Shown in pieces: positions 53,912 to 61,328 of a stretch of 64,000 nucleotides of DNA (positions are counted from its first letter, which is position 1; each line of letters starts with the position of its first letter). Where the stretch lies: contig NZ_CP022110.1 in the NCBI RefSeq assembly GCF_000730165.1, forward strand, positions 1,123,501 to 1,187,500, written 5' to 3'. Under the pieces are notes generated by a model. That model did not search any database. It was given only the letters and a program-made list of their open reading frames with translations, and was not told where the DNA came from. The DNA comes from Nitrospirillum viridazoti CBAmc (GTDB taxonomy: Bacteria > Pseudomonadota > Alphaproteobacteria > Azospirillales > Azospirillaceae). Position numbers and translations under genes: made by a program.

Positions 53912-54255
53912 GCAACATCGTCCGTGACAGCGACGTGGTGGAGATCGTCGATCCCCCCACCTTCACCTACGGGGAAAAGGTGCGGTCCCGGCGTACCGTC
54001 CGCAACGACGGCACCTACGCCGGCAAGGAGATTGGCGACATCCTCGCCAAGAAGGGGGAGGAGGGCTACGTCGTCAGCATCGGCACCTTCCTGCAGCAAT
54101 TCTACATCTACGGCGTCGAATTCCTGGGCAGCGGCAACCGCGTGGGCATGAAGCGCAAGGAGCTGGAGGCCGTGCGGGCCGTGGCCGACGAGGACGACCT
54201 GCCCCTGCCCACCGCCCTGCCGGTGCCGGGCCGGGCCGCCGGGGGGCGACCATGA
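53908..54255 (+). CDS. nifZ: NifZ, first copy
   Basis: This 115-residue protein has the NifZ pattern VDPPTFTYGEKVRSRRTVRNDGTYAGKEIGDILAKKGEEGYVVSIGTFLQQFYIYGVEFL (about 15-74). NifZ helps P-cluster maturation in the MoFe protein. It overlaps both the LRV gene and the second nifZ-like gene by four bases. Confidence 0.95.
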   Translation: MSNIVRDSDVVEIVDPPTFTYGEKVRSRRTVRNDGTYAGKEIGDILAKKGEEGYVVSIGTFLQQFYIYGVEFLGSGNRVGMKRKELEAVRAVADEDDLPLPTALPVPGRAAGGRP

Positions 54256-54491
54256 TCGAACCCCGCCAACCCCTGTACCAATGGGGACAGCGCATGCGCG
54301 CCGTCATCGACCTGATCAACGACGGCAGCTATCCCGACATGCCGGCCGACGCCCTGCTGGCAGCGTCCGGGACGATGGGGGAGATCGTGCAGGTCGGGAC
54401 CCATGTGGACAGCGGCACGCCCATCTATCTGGTCGAATTCCCCGACCGGCGGGTGATCGGCTGCCTGGAGGAAGAGATTGTTCCTGTCTGA
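54252..54491 (+). CDS. NifZ-like protein, second copy
   Basis: This 79-residue protein has the short NifZ-domain pattern: WGQRMRAVIDLINDGSYPDMPADALLAASGTMGEIVQVGTHVDSGTPIYLVEF. Its ATG overlaps the stop of the first nifZ, so one large NifZ may be split here or the two subunits may act together. Confidence 0.88.
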   Translation: MIEPRQPLYQWGQRMRAVIDLINDGSYPDMPADALLAASGTMGEIVQVGTHVDSGTPIYLVEFPDRRVIGCLEEEIVPV

Positions 54492-54495
54492 TACC

Positions 54496-54524
54496 AGCGG
54501 CACGGGACAGCGGCTCGTGCCGCT
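54496..54524 (+). other. Stem-loop after the second nifZ
   Basis: AGCGGCACG (54496-54504) pairs with CGTGCCGCT (54516-54524). No U-run follows and no sigma-54 element is seen before the next gene, so readthrough is expected; it may be a processing or attenuation site. Confidence 0.45.
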
Positions 54525-54584
54525 ATAGCCTGCGACGGCTGTTATGAGAGGGCCACGGAGGGCCTCACGGGAGGAGGTATGTGC

Positions 54585-54929
54585 ATGATGGCGGCATCGC
54601 AAGGTCTCACCGTGGCGGGGCATCCCAACGATGTGGACCGCAAGCGCATCGAGCGCGCGTTGCAGGCGCGCCAGCGCTACCTCTACGTCCGGCCCAGCGT
54701 CGTGCCGGCCCAGGGCGGCTATCGCATCGAAAGCCCCTGCTGTTCCCGCAACGTGGATCGCGAGGGCGGGGTCATCGACGTGGCGCTGATCCAGTTCAGC
54801 CAGGGGTATTGGCGGCTTTATCGCAAGGATCACGCCCAGGGGACCTGGGAACCGCATGGCGCCTTCGGCCGGCTGGGCGACCTGCTGGACCTGCTGAATG
54901 TGGATGCCGACCGCCAGTTCTGGCAATGA
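54585..54929 (+). CDS. DUF3024 protein (nif-operon)
   Basis: This protein of about 114 residues shows DRKRIERALQARQRYLYVRPSVVPAQGGYRIESPCCSRNVDREGGVIDVALIQ (about 18-70) and YWRLYRKDHAQGTWEPHG, matching the DUF3024 pattern. The conserved PCCSRN could bind metal. GAGGAGGT lies right before ATG 54579, so ATG 54585 (or 54588) is the better start. The function is unknown. Confidence 0.82.
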   Translation: MMAASQGLTVAGHPNDVDRKRIERALQARQRYLYVRPSVVPAQGGYRIESPCCSRNVDREGGVIDVALIQFSQGYWRLYRKDHAQGTWEPHGAFGRLGDLLDLLNVDADRQFWQ

Positions 54930-54940
54930 CGGGGGACGAC

Positions 54941-55216
54941 ATGGCGCTGAGCGTGGAAGACCTGGGAACGTTGGATGCGGTTCTGTCGGATGCGGTCCTG
55001 GCCGCCGCATCCGAGGATGCCTTCGCCACCCTGCGCCGCCAGTTGCCCCATCTGGCTTGGACGCGCTGCGACGCGTCGGACGTGGCGGAGGATCCCTTCC
55101 GCCGCTACAGCGGTTTTGACGTGCATTTGCTGGACGGCAGCGGGCATTGCGTGCGCCTGACGGCGGAACCCGCCGATGCCACCGGCGTGCTGCTGGCCCG
55201 GCGGGTGGGATCATGA
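54941..55216 (+). CDS. Small nif-operon hypothetical protein
   Basis: This 91-residue acidic protein begins with a helix (LSVEDLGTLDAVLSDAVLAAASEDAFATLRRQLP) and ends in a beta pattern (FDVHLLDGSGHCVRLTAEP, GVLLARR). GGGGGA gives a good site for ATG 54941; an upstream ATG at 54926 overlaps the previous stop. It overlaps the DegT gene by four bases. I do not recognise the family with confidence. Confidence 0.7.
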   Translation: MALSVEDLGTLDAVLSDAVLAAASEDAFATLRRQLPHLAWTRCDASDVAEDPFRRYSGFDVHLLDGSGHCVRLTAEPADATGVLLARRVGS

Positions 55217-56385
55217 CCGCGCTGGCCGAGGTGCCGGTGACGGCGGACCTGATCCGCCTCAGCGATCCGGACATCACGCCGGCGGAACTGGCGGCGGTGG
55301 AGCGGGTGCTGCGCACCCCCAACCTGGCCGCCGGCGCTGTGACGGAGGCGTTCGAGGAGGCGTTCGCGGCATATCTTGGCCGGCGCTACGCGGTGGCGGT
55401 GGCCAGCGGCACGCTGGGCCTGCTGATGGCGCTGCGCGCCCACGGCATCGGACCGGGGCAGGAGGTCATCCTCTCCCCCTACGGTTTCCGCGAGACCCAG
55501 CATGCCGTCAGCCTGTCCGGCGCCCGCCCGGTCTTCGCCGACATCGACTATTGGGCGGGGACGCTGGCGCCGGACAAGGTGGCCGTTCGCATCACGCCCG
55601 ACACGCGCGCCATAGTGGCCGCCAACACCAATGGCCACCCGGCCGCCTGGGCGGGGTTGCGGGATTTGGCCAACCGGCACGGCCTGGTGCTGATCGAGGA
55701 CAGCACCGAGGCCATCGGCTCCCGTTACCAGGGCGCCCTGGTCGGGACCTTCGGCGACACCGCCGTGTTCGATTTCTCCCAGCCCGGCGCGCTGTGCTGT
55801 GGCGAGGGCGGCATGGTGGTGACCGATGACGTGGACGTCGCCATGGCCCTGCGCCGGCAATGCCGCCATCGCCTGGCCGAGCGTACCTCCGTGGTGGTGG
55901 GCGGCACGCCCCCTTATCAGGCGGCCTTGAGCGACCTGGCGTCCGCCCTGGGCCTGGCGCAACTGCGCCGCCTGGATGAGATCTTGGAGAAACGCCGGGG
56001 CGTGCAGCACCTGTATTTCAAGTACCTCCAGTCGTTCGAAGGCATCAAGGACCCCTATGTCGGGCCGGACGTCACCGAGGTGAACTGGTTCCTGTACCAG
56101 GTACATCTGGGCACGCGCTTTTCCCGCTCCAGCCGTGACGCCATCGTGGACGATCTGCGGCTGGCCGAGGTCGAGGCCGCCGCCTTCGGCCAGCCCCTGC
56201 ATCTGCAGCGGCATTACTTCGACCTGGGTTACCGCCGGGGCGACTACTTCGTCACGGAGAAGGTGGCGGACCGCGCCATCGCCCTGCCGTTCCACACGCA
56301 CCTCAGCGAGGACCAGATCGCCCACATCGTCGAGACGATGAAGGACGCGTCGGTCAACGTCGGCGCCGGGGCGGCGATTTACTGA
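55213..56385 (+). CDS. DegT/DnrJ/EryC1-like protein without the PLP lysine
   Basis: This 390-residue protein has the fold of sugar aminotransferases: RRYAVAVASGTLGLLMALRAHGIGPGQEVILSPYGF (about 57-92), IEDSTEAIGSRYQG (PLP-binding Asp at about 160) and the region FDFSQPGALCCGEGG (about 186-200). In active enzymes that last region holds the PLP lysine (pattern FSFHxxKxxxxGEGG); here the lysine position is G192. It cannot form the usual aldimine. Overlapping starts place it firmly in the nifB operon. Its role is unknown. Confidence 0.85.
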   Translation: MTALAEVPVTADLIRLSDPDITPAELAAVERVLRTPNLAAGAVTEAFEEAFAAYLGRRYAVAVASGTLGLLMALRAHGIGPGQEVILSPYGFRETQHAVSLSGARPVFADIDYWAGTLAPDKVAVRITPDTRAIVAANTNGHPAAWAGLRDLANRHGLVLIEDSTEAIGSRYQGALVGTFGDTAVFDFSQPGALCCGEGGMVVTDDVDVAMALRRQCRHRLAERTSVVVGGTPPYQAALSDLASALGLAQLRRLDEILEKRRGVQHLYFKYLQSFEGIKDPYVGPDVTEVNWFLYQVHLGTRFSRSSRDAIVDDLRLAEVEAAAFGQPLHLQRHYFDLGYRRGDYFVTEKVADRAIALPFHTHLSEDQIAHIVETMKDASVNVGAGAAIY

Positions 56386-56418
56386 CCACTGACCAAGACC
56401 TTGAGGGAGCTTTTGGAA

Positions 56419-56727
56419 ATGTCGCTGCTTACCATCCTGCCGTCCGGCAAGACCGTAGACGCCGCCGAGGGCATGACCCTGCTGGCCGCCATCCTGGCGG
56501 CGGACGAGACCCTGACCCACAAATGCGACGGCAAGGCCTCGTGCGGGACCTGCCACGTCTTTGTCCAGGAAGGGCGCAAGGGCCTGTCCCGCATCGCGCG
56601 GGAGGAGAATGAGCGGCTGGACGCCATGGTCGGGGTGGGATCGAAATCGCGCCTGGCCTGCCAGGCCAAGGTGCTGGGGACCGAACCCATCAAGGTTGAA
56701 CTGCTGGGCTTCGGTTCCGGCTTCTGA
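56419..56727 (+). CDS. [2Fe-2S] plant/adrenodoxin-type ferredoxin
   Basis: This 102-residue protein has the cluster motif HKCDGKASCGTCHVFV (about 40-55) and RLACQAKV for the fourth Cys: the C-x5-C-x2-C pattern of plant-type/adrenodoxin-type ferredoxins. It starts at ATG 56419. It probably carries electrons for nitrogenase or for assembly enzymes in the same operon. Confidence 0.93.
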   Translation: MSLLTILPSGKTVDAAEGMTLLAAILAADETLTHKCDGKASCGTCHVFVQEGRKGLSRIAREENERLDAMVGVGSKSRLACQAKVLGTEPIKVELLGFGSGF

Positions 56728-56741
56728 CAAGGGGAACAGGG

Positions 56742-56957
56742 ATGCACGTCGAGACGGTGATGATCCACGTCCGCTTCGCGCCGGACGGCACGGTGACGGA
56801 GATAGGGGAGCGGCCGGCCGCCGTTCCGGCCCAGGCCTGGTTCAACCTGCTGAGCCTGAAAGCCACCGGCCCCTACCAGGCCCTCGCCGGCGGGCGGGGT
56901 GTGTTCCGCCTGGCGAGATCGGAAATCGAGAGCCTGAAGGGGGAGGTCGCCGCCTAG
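56742..56957 (+). CDS. Small nif-operon hypothetical protein
   Basis: This 71-residue protein reads VMIHVRFAPDGTVTEIGERPAAVPAQAWFNLLSLKA and ends VFRLARSEIESLKGEVAA, an alpha/beta pattern. It follows the ferredoxin by 14 bp and is the last gene before a strong terminator. I do not recognise it. Confidence 0.7.
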   Translation: MHVETVMIHVRFAPDGTVTEIGERPAAVPAQAWFNLLSLKATGPYQALAGGRGVFRLARSEIESLKGEVAA

Positions 56958-56972
56958 GTCGCCCCTTTCCGG

Positions 56973-57018
56973 AGACGCCGCGGCCATCACCATGCTGGCC
57001 GCGGCGTCTGTTTTATTT
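56973..57018 (+). terminator. Rho-independent terminator of the nifB operon
   Basis: AGACGCCGCGGCC (56973-56985) pairs perfectly with 56997-57009, with an 11-base loop and a T-rich tail GTTTTATTT (57010-57018). It lies 16 bp after the last gene of the operon. Confidence 0.92.
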
Positions 57019-57020
57019 GG

Positions 57021-57066
57021 CCCTCAGCCACTGTAGGACGCGGTCGCGTCCTACAGTGGCTGAGGG
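57021..57066. repeat. Perfect 21-bp-stem inverted repeat between convergent genes
   Basis: CCCTCAGCCACTGTAGGACG plus C (57021-57041) pairs with 57046-57066 without a single mismatch around a 4-base loop (GGTC). It starts 3 bp after the upstream terminator and ends 3 bp before the stop of the haemoglobin gene. It is much longer than needed for termination and lacks a U-run on either side. Confidence 0.95.
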
Positions 57067-57068
57067 CA

Positions 57069-57473
57069 TTATTGTCCCGGTTGGTTGCGCATCCAGTCGG
57101 CCAAGGGCGTCAGCGCCTGCAGAATGGCCCCGCGCAAATCCGCGTCGGGCACGGTGGTCATCAGCGCCCGGCTCATGCACAGCAGCCAGGCGTCACGCTC
57201 CGCCACCCCCACCGTGAAGCCCAGGTGCCGCGCCCGCAGGCGCGGGTGCCCGCGCTCCGCCGAATAGTCGGCGGGGCCGCCCATCCATTGGGCCAGATAG
57301 AGCTTCAGCACGCGCTTGGTTTCCGTCAGGTCGGGCGCGTGCATCGCGCGCAGGCCGCGCACCTCCGGCAGGGTGTCCATCTGATGGTAGAACGCCTCCA
57401 CCAGCCGGTCGACGGCCGCCTGGCCGCCGATGGCCTCGAAGATCGCTCGCTGGGAAACCGCTTCGGTGATCAT
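57069..57473 (-). CDS. Group II truncated haemoglobin
   Basis: This 134-residue protein has the two-on-two globin pattern: [26 protein letters not shown] (about 11-36), [29 protein letters not shown] (about 78-106, with the proximal His) and [13 protein letters not shown] (Trp at the G8 position typical of group II). Such haemoglobins bind oxygen or remove nitric oxide. It is divergent from sufB with a sigma-54 element in front, so it may protect nitrogenase as part of the NifA regulon. Confidence 0.93.
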   Translation of the reverse strand: MITEAVSQRAIFEAIGGQAAVDRLVEAFYHQMDTLPEVRGLRAMHAPDLTETKRVLKLYLAQWMGGPADYSAERGHPRLRARHLGFTVGVAERDAWLLCMSRALMTTVPDADLRGAILQALTPLADWMRNQPGQ

Positions 57474-57512
57474 GGCGCCGCCTCTGTTCCTGGTCCTGTC
57501 GCAGGCCGGTTC

Positions 57513-57528
57513 TGCAGGAAACATGCCG
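57513..57528 (-). promoter_or_regulatory. Sigma-54 promoter candidate for the truncated haemoglobin gene
   Basis: On the minus strand CGGCATGTTTCCTGCA keeps GG and GC ten bases apart. It lies about 40 bp before the start at 57473 and 55 bp from the NifA site. Confidence 0.6.
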
Positions 57529-57582
57529 CTGGCGGTGGCGGCGGAAAGCACGGGCGGCGGCGGCGTTCGTTCCAAATCCCCC

Positions 57583-57598
57583 TGTCGGGATTGCAACA
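57583..57598. promoter_or_regulatory. NifA upstream activator sequence between haemoglobin and sufB
   Basis: TGTCGGGATTGCAACA is an exact TGT-N10-ACA. It is placed between the opposed sigma-54 elements at 57513 and 57662. Confidence 0.86.
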
Positions 57599-57661
57599 AA
57601 CGTCCGGTTGCCGACGTGGCCAATCCCTTGGAAAGGCCCAGGAATCCTGGCTTCAAGCGGC

Positions 57662-57677
57662 TGGCACGGCCGTTGCT
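57662..57677 (+). promoter_or_regulatory. Sigma-54 promoter of the suf operon
   Basis: TGGCACGGCCGTTGCT matches the -24/-12 consensus. It lies 47 bp before sufB and 64 bp after the NifA site. Confidence 0.92.
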
Positions 57678-57723
57678 GATCATCCTGCTTAGCCAAGACC
57701 CAGCCACGATCGGATGGACCGCC

Positions 57724-59208
57724 ATGTCGGACAGCGCGACCGCGAACCGCCCCGCCAGCAACGCCCCATCCGCCGGCCTGTTGGAGGGTATCGTCCAGGC
57801 GGAGGGCTACAAGTACGGCTTCATCACCGATGTGGAGACGGAAGACGCGCCGCCCGGCCTGAACGAGGACACCGTCCGCTTCATCTCCGCCAAGAAGGGG
57901 GAACCGGCGTGGCTGCTGGAATGGCGGCTGAAGGCCTTCCGCCGCTGGCAGACGATGGCGCCGCCGGATTGGGCCAAGCTGGACATCGCCCCCATCGACT
58001 ATCAAGCCGCCAGCTATTATTCGGCGCCCAAGGCTGCGTCCGGCCCCAAAAGCCTGGACGAGGTCGATCCCGAGCTGCTGAAAACCTACGAGAAGCTGGG
58101 CATCCCCCTGGGGGAGCGCGCGGCCCTGGCCGGGGTGGCGGTGGATGCCGTGTTCGACAGCGTGTCCGTCGCCACCACCTTCAAGGACAAGCTGGCCGAC
58201 CTGGGCATCATCTTCTGCTCCTTTGGTGAGGCGGTGCGGGAGCATCCGGAACTGGTGCGGCGCTACCTGGGTTCCGTCGTCCCCCAGGGTGACAATTTCT
58301 TCGCGGCGCTTAATTCGGCCGTGTTCAGCGACGGGTCCTTCGTCTATGTGCCGGCGGGCGTGCGCTGTCCCATGGAACTGTCCACCTACTTCCGCATCAA
58401 CGCCGCCAAGACGGGGCAGTTTGAGCGCACGCTACTGGTCGCCGACCGGGGCGCCTACGTCAGCTATCTGGAGGGTTGCACGGCGCCGCAGCGGGACGAA
58501 AACCAGCTGCATGCCGCCGTGGTGGAACTGGTGGCGCTGGAGGATGCGGAGATCAAGTACGCCACCGTCCAGAACTGGTATCCCGGGGATGAGAACGGCA
58601 AGGGTGGCATCTACAACTTCGTCACCAAGCGCGGCGCCTGCCGGGGCGCCCGGTCCAAGATCAGTTGGGCGCAGGTGGAGACGGGGTCGGCCATCACCTG
58701 GAAATACCCCAGCTGCCTGCTGGAAGGGGAAGGATCGACCGGCGCCTTCTATTCCGTGGCCATCACCAACAACCGTCAGCAGGCCGATACCGGCACCAAG
58801 ATGATCCACATCGGGCGCGACACCAGCTCGACCGTCATTTCCAAGGGCATCTCGGCCGGCCGGGGACAGAACACCTATCGCGGCCAGGTCAAGGTGCTGT
58901 CCAACGCCGACGGCGCCCGCAACTACACCCAGTGCGACAGCCTGCTGATCGGCAAGCGCTGCGGCGCCCACACCGTGCCCTACATCGACGTGCGCCATCC
59001 GGGCGCCAAGGTGGAGCATGAGGCGACGACGTCGAAGATCAGCGAAGACCAGATGTTTTATTGCCAGCAGCGCGGCCTGACGGCGGAGGACGCCCTGTCG
59101 CTAATCGTGAACGGCTTCTGCAAGGAAGTGCTGAACGAACTGCCCATGGAGTTCGCGGTCGAGGCGCAGAAGCTGCTGGCCGTCAGCCTGGAAGGCAGCG
59201 TGGGCTAG
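57724..59208 (+). CDS. sufB: SufB, Fe-S cluster scaffold subunit
   Basis: SufB (494 residues) is the main scaffold of the SufBCD complex. Landmarks: [20 protein letters not shown] (about 31-50), [43 protein letters not shown] and the C-terminal [24 protein letters not shown]. The start at 57724 fits the family. It is the first gene of sufBCDSUT under a NifA-type promoter. Confidence 0.97.
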   Translation: MSDSATANRPASNAPSAGLLEGIVQAEGYKYGFITDVETEDAPPGLNEDTVRFISAKKGEPAWLLEWRLKAFRRWQTMAPPDWAKLDIAPIDYQAASYYSAPKAASGPKSLDEVDPELLKTYEKLGIPLGERAALAGVAVDAVFDSVSVATTFKDKLADLGIIFCSFGEAVREHPELVRRYLGSVVPQGDNFFAALNSAVFSDGSFVYVPAGVRCPMELSTYFRINAAKTGQFERTLLVADRGAYVSYLEGCTAPQRDENQLHAAVVELVALEDAEIKYATVQNWYPGDENGKGGIYNFVTKRGACRGARSKISWAQVETGSAITWKYPSCLLEGEGSTGAFYSVAITNNRQQADTGTKMIHIGRDTSSTVISKGISAGRGQNTYRGQVKVLSNADGARNYTQCDSLLIGKRCGAHTVPYIDVRHPGAKVEHEATTSKISEDQMFYCQQRGLTAEDALSLIVNGFCKEVLNELPMEFAVEAQKLLAVSLEGSVG

Positions 59209-59253
59209 GCCGCCTGATACCCCCGCAACCCCGACCCAGCGAAGGGAACCATC

Positions 59254-60012
59254 ATGAGCAAGCTTCTGGAAATCCGTGGACTGCGGGCCCGCATCGCCAA
59301 TGGGCGGGAGGTGCTGAAGGGCATCGACCTGGACGTGGCGGCGGGGGAGGTGCACGCCATCATGGGCCCCAACGGTGCGGGCAAAAGTACCCTGTCCAGC
59401 GTGCTGGCGGGCAAGCCGGGGTATGAGGTGACCGGGGGCACGGTGCGCTACCTGGGCCAGGATCTGCTGGCCATGCCGGCGGACGAGCGGGCGCGGGAAG
59501 GGGTGTTCCTGGCCTTCCAGTACCCGGTGGAGATACCGGGCGTGAACAACATGTACTTCCTGCGCGCGGCCCTGAACGCCGGGCGCCGCCAGCGCGGTCA
59601 GGCGGAACTGGACGCGCAGCAGTTCCTGAAGGCCGTGCGGGAGCGGCTGAAGCTGCTGGACATCGGCGACGACCTGCTGCGGCGCGCGGTCAATGTCGGC
59701 TTCTCGGGCGGGGAGAAGAAGCGGAACGAGATTTTCCAGATGGCCATGCTGGAGCCGAATCTGGCCATCCTGGATGAAACCGACAGCGGCCTGGACATCG
59801 ACGCCCTGCGCGCCGTGTCGGACGGTGTCAACCGCCTGCGCGATCCGGCCCGCGCCATCGTCATGATCACCCATTACCAGCGGCTGCTGGACTATATCGT
59901 GCCCGATCGGGTGCATGTGCTGGCCGATGGCCGCATCGTCGCATCCGGTGACAAGACCTTCGCCGCCGAATTGGAGCGCACCGGCTACGCCTATCTGGGC
60001 GACGCGGCGTGA
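59254..60012 (+). CDS. sufC: SufC, ATPase of the SufBCD complex
   Basis: SufC (252 residues) has Walker A GPNGAGKST (38-46), the signature region VGFSGGEKKRNEIFQMAML and Walker B LAILDETDSGLDIDAL. It binds SufB and SufD and drives cluster assembly. It lies 45 bp after sufB; its end overlaps sufD. Confidence 0.97.
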   Translation: MSKLLEIRGLRARIANGREVLKGIDLDVAAGEVHAIMGPNGAGKSTLSSVLAGKPGYEVTGGTVRYLGQDLLAMPADERAREGVFLAFQYPVEIPGVNNMYFLRAALNAGRRQRGQAELDAQQFLKAVRERLKLLDIGDDLLRRAVNVGFSGGEKKRNEIFQMAMLEPNLAILDETDSGLDIDALRAVSDGVNRLRDPARAIVMITHYQRLLDYIVPDRVHVLADGRIVASGDKTFAAELERTGYAYLGDAA

Positions 60013-60026
60013 GCGGGGGCGATGCC

Positions 60027-61328
60027 ATGCTGATGACAGACGACAGCGCGCCGTTCCGCGACGCCTTCGACCAGGTGCTGGCCACGGTGGCGGAACCCGC
60101 CTGGCTCACCACCCGCCGGCGGGCGGAGATGGACCGCTTCGCCCTGCTGGGCTTTCCCACCCGGCGTCAGGAAGCCTGGCGGTTCACCGACCTGGAACCG
60201 CTCATCGCGGCGCCACCCCTGCCGGCGCCACCCTTGCCGGCGGCGGGCGGCGGCGATGGACCGGCACCGGCGTCGCTGGCGCCCTGGTTGCTGCCCGCCC
60301 CCACCCACCGGCTGGTGCTGGTGGACGGCCGGTTCGCGCCCGCGCTGTCGGCCGGTGGGGCCCTGCCGACCGGTGTGTGGCTGGCCCCGGTGGCGGAGAC
60401 GCTGCGCCGCCGCCCGGACATGCTGGAAGGCGCCTTCGGGGATGGTGAGGAGGCATTTGCCGCCCTGAACGCCGCGCTGTTCACCGACGGGGTGGTCCTG
60501 GCGCTGGAACCGGGCGTGGTGCTGGAAACGCCGGTGGAGATCATCCACCACACCATGTCCGCCGCCCACGCCCGTCTGCACATTGCCCTCGGGGCCGGCG
60601 CCCAGGCCACGGTGGTGGAAACGGCGATGGGCACGGGGGGCGGCTGGGGCAACACCGTCGGCGTCATCAGCCTGGGCGCGGGTGCCGTGCTGACCCACCT
60701 GCACATCCAGGCGGAGGACCCGGCCGCCTGCCACACGGCGGCGGTGCGGGCCGCGCTGGCGGACCAGGCCCGGTATGAGGCCTGCGCCCTGATCACCGGC
60801 GGGCGCCTGTCCCGGCGGGACATGGCGGTCACCCTGGCGGGCGACGGGGCACAGTTCCGCCTGCACGGCGCCTATCTGCTGGACGGCGAGCAGGAGGCCA
60901 CCCTGTCGGTCCGGGCCGATCATCTGGGCCTGGGCTGCCGCACGGAGGAGGTGGTGAAGGGCGTGCTGGCGGGGGCTTCCCACGGCGTGTTCCTGGGTAC
61001 CGTGGCCGTGGCACCGGGCGCCGATGGCACCGACGCGCGCCAGCTGAACCGCAACCTGCTGCTCAGCCCCCAGGCGCGGGTGGACACCAAGCCGGAACTG
61101 GAAATCCTGGCCGACGACGTGAAATGCAGCCACGGCGCCACGGTCGGCAGCCTGGACGAGGCGTCGCTGTTCTATCTCCAGGCCCGCGGGATCGATCCGG
61201 AAACCGCCCGCCGCATGCTGGTGGAGGCCTTCGCCGTAGATGCCATCGATGCCGCCGGCCTGCCGGATGCGCTGGCCGCCCTGGCCCGCCGGCACCTGCG
61301 GCGCTGGCTGGATGGGGGTGCGTCATGA
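60027..61328 (+). CDS. sufD: SufD, Fe-S assembly scaffold partner
   Basis: This protein of about 433 residues has LGFPTRRQEAWRFTDLEPL near the start (the R-x-E-x-W-R-x-T-x-L motif of SufD) and the beta-helix core ending VKCSHGATVGSLDEASLFYLQARGIDPETARRMLVEAF. A short tandem repeat (APPLP twice) lies at about residues 62-71. ATG 60027 is preferred; a GTG at 60009 overlapping sufC is also possible. Confidence 0.95.
   Translation: MLMTDDSAPFRDAFDQVLATVAEPAWLTTRRRAEMDRFALLGFPTRRQEAWRFTDLEPLIAAPPLPAPPLPAAGGGDGPAPASLAPWLLPAPTHRLVLVDGRFAPALSAGGALPTGVWLAPVAETLRRRPDMLEGAFGDGEEAFAALNAALFTDGVVLALEPGVVLETPVEIIHHTMSAAHARLHIALGAGAQATVVETAMGTGGGWGNTVGVISLGAGAVLTHLHIQAEDPAACHTAAVRAALADQARYEACALITGGRLSRRDMAVTLAGDGAQFRLHGAYLLDGEQEATLSVRADHLGLGCRTEEVVKGVLAGASHGVFLGTVAVAPGADGTDARQLNRNLLLSPQARVDTKPELEILADDVKCSHGATVGSLDEASLFYLQARGIDPETARRMLVEAFAVDAIDAAGLPDALAALARRHLRRWLDGGAS
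60211..60240. repeat. Tandem 15-bp repeat inside sufD
   Basis: CGCCACCCCTGCCGG (60211-60225) is followed by a copy with one change (60226-60240). It adds one APPLP unit in a loop of SufD. Confidence 0.8.

Noticed and set aside
55105-56730. Minus-strand open frame of 541 codons across the DegT and ferredoxin genes
   Set aside because: Shadow frame; the plus-strand genes have motifs, overlaps and good starts.
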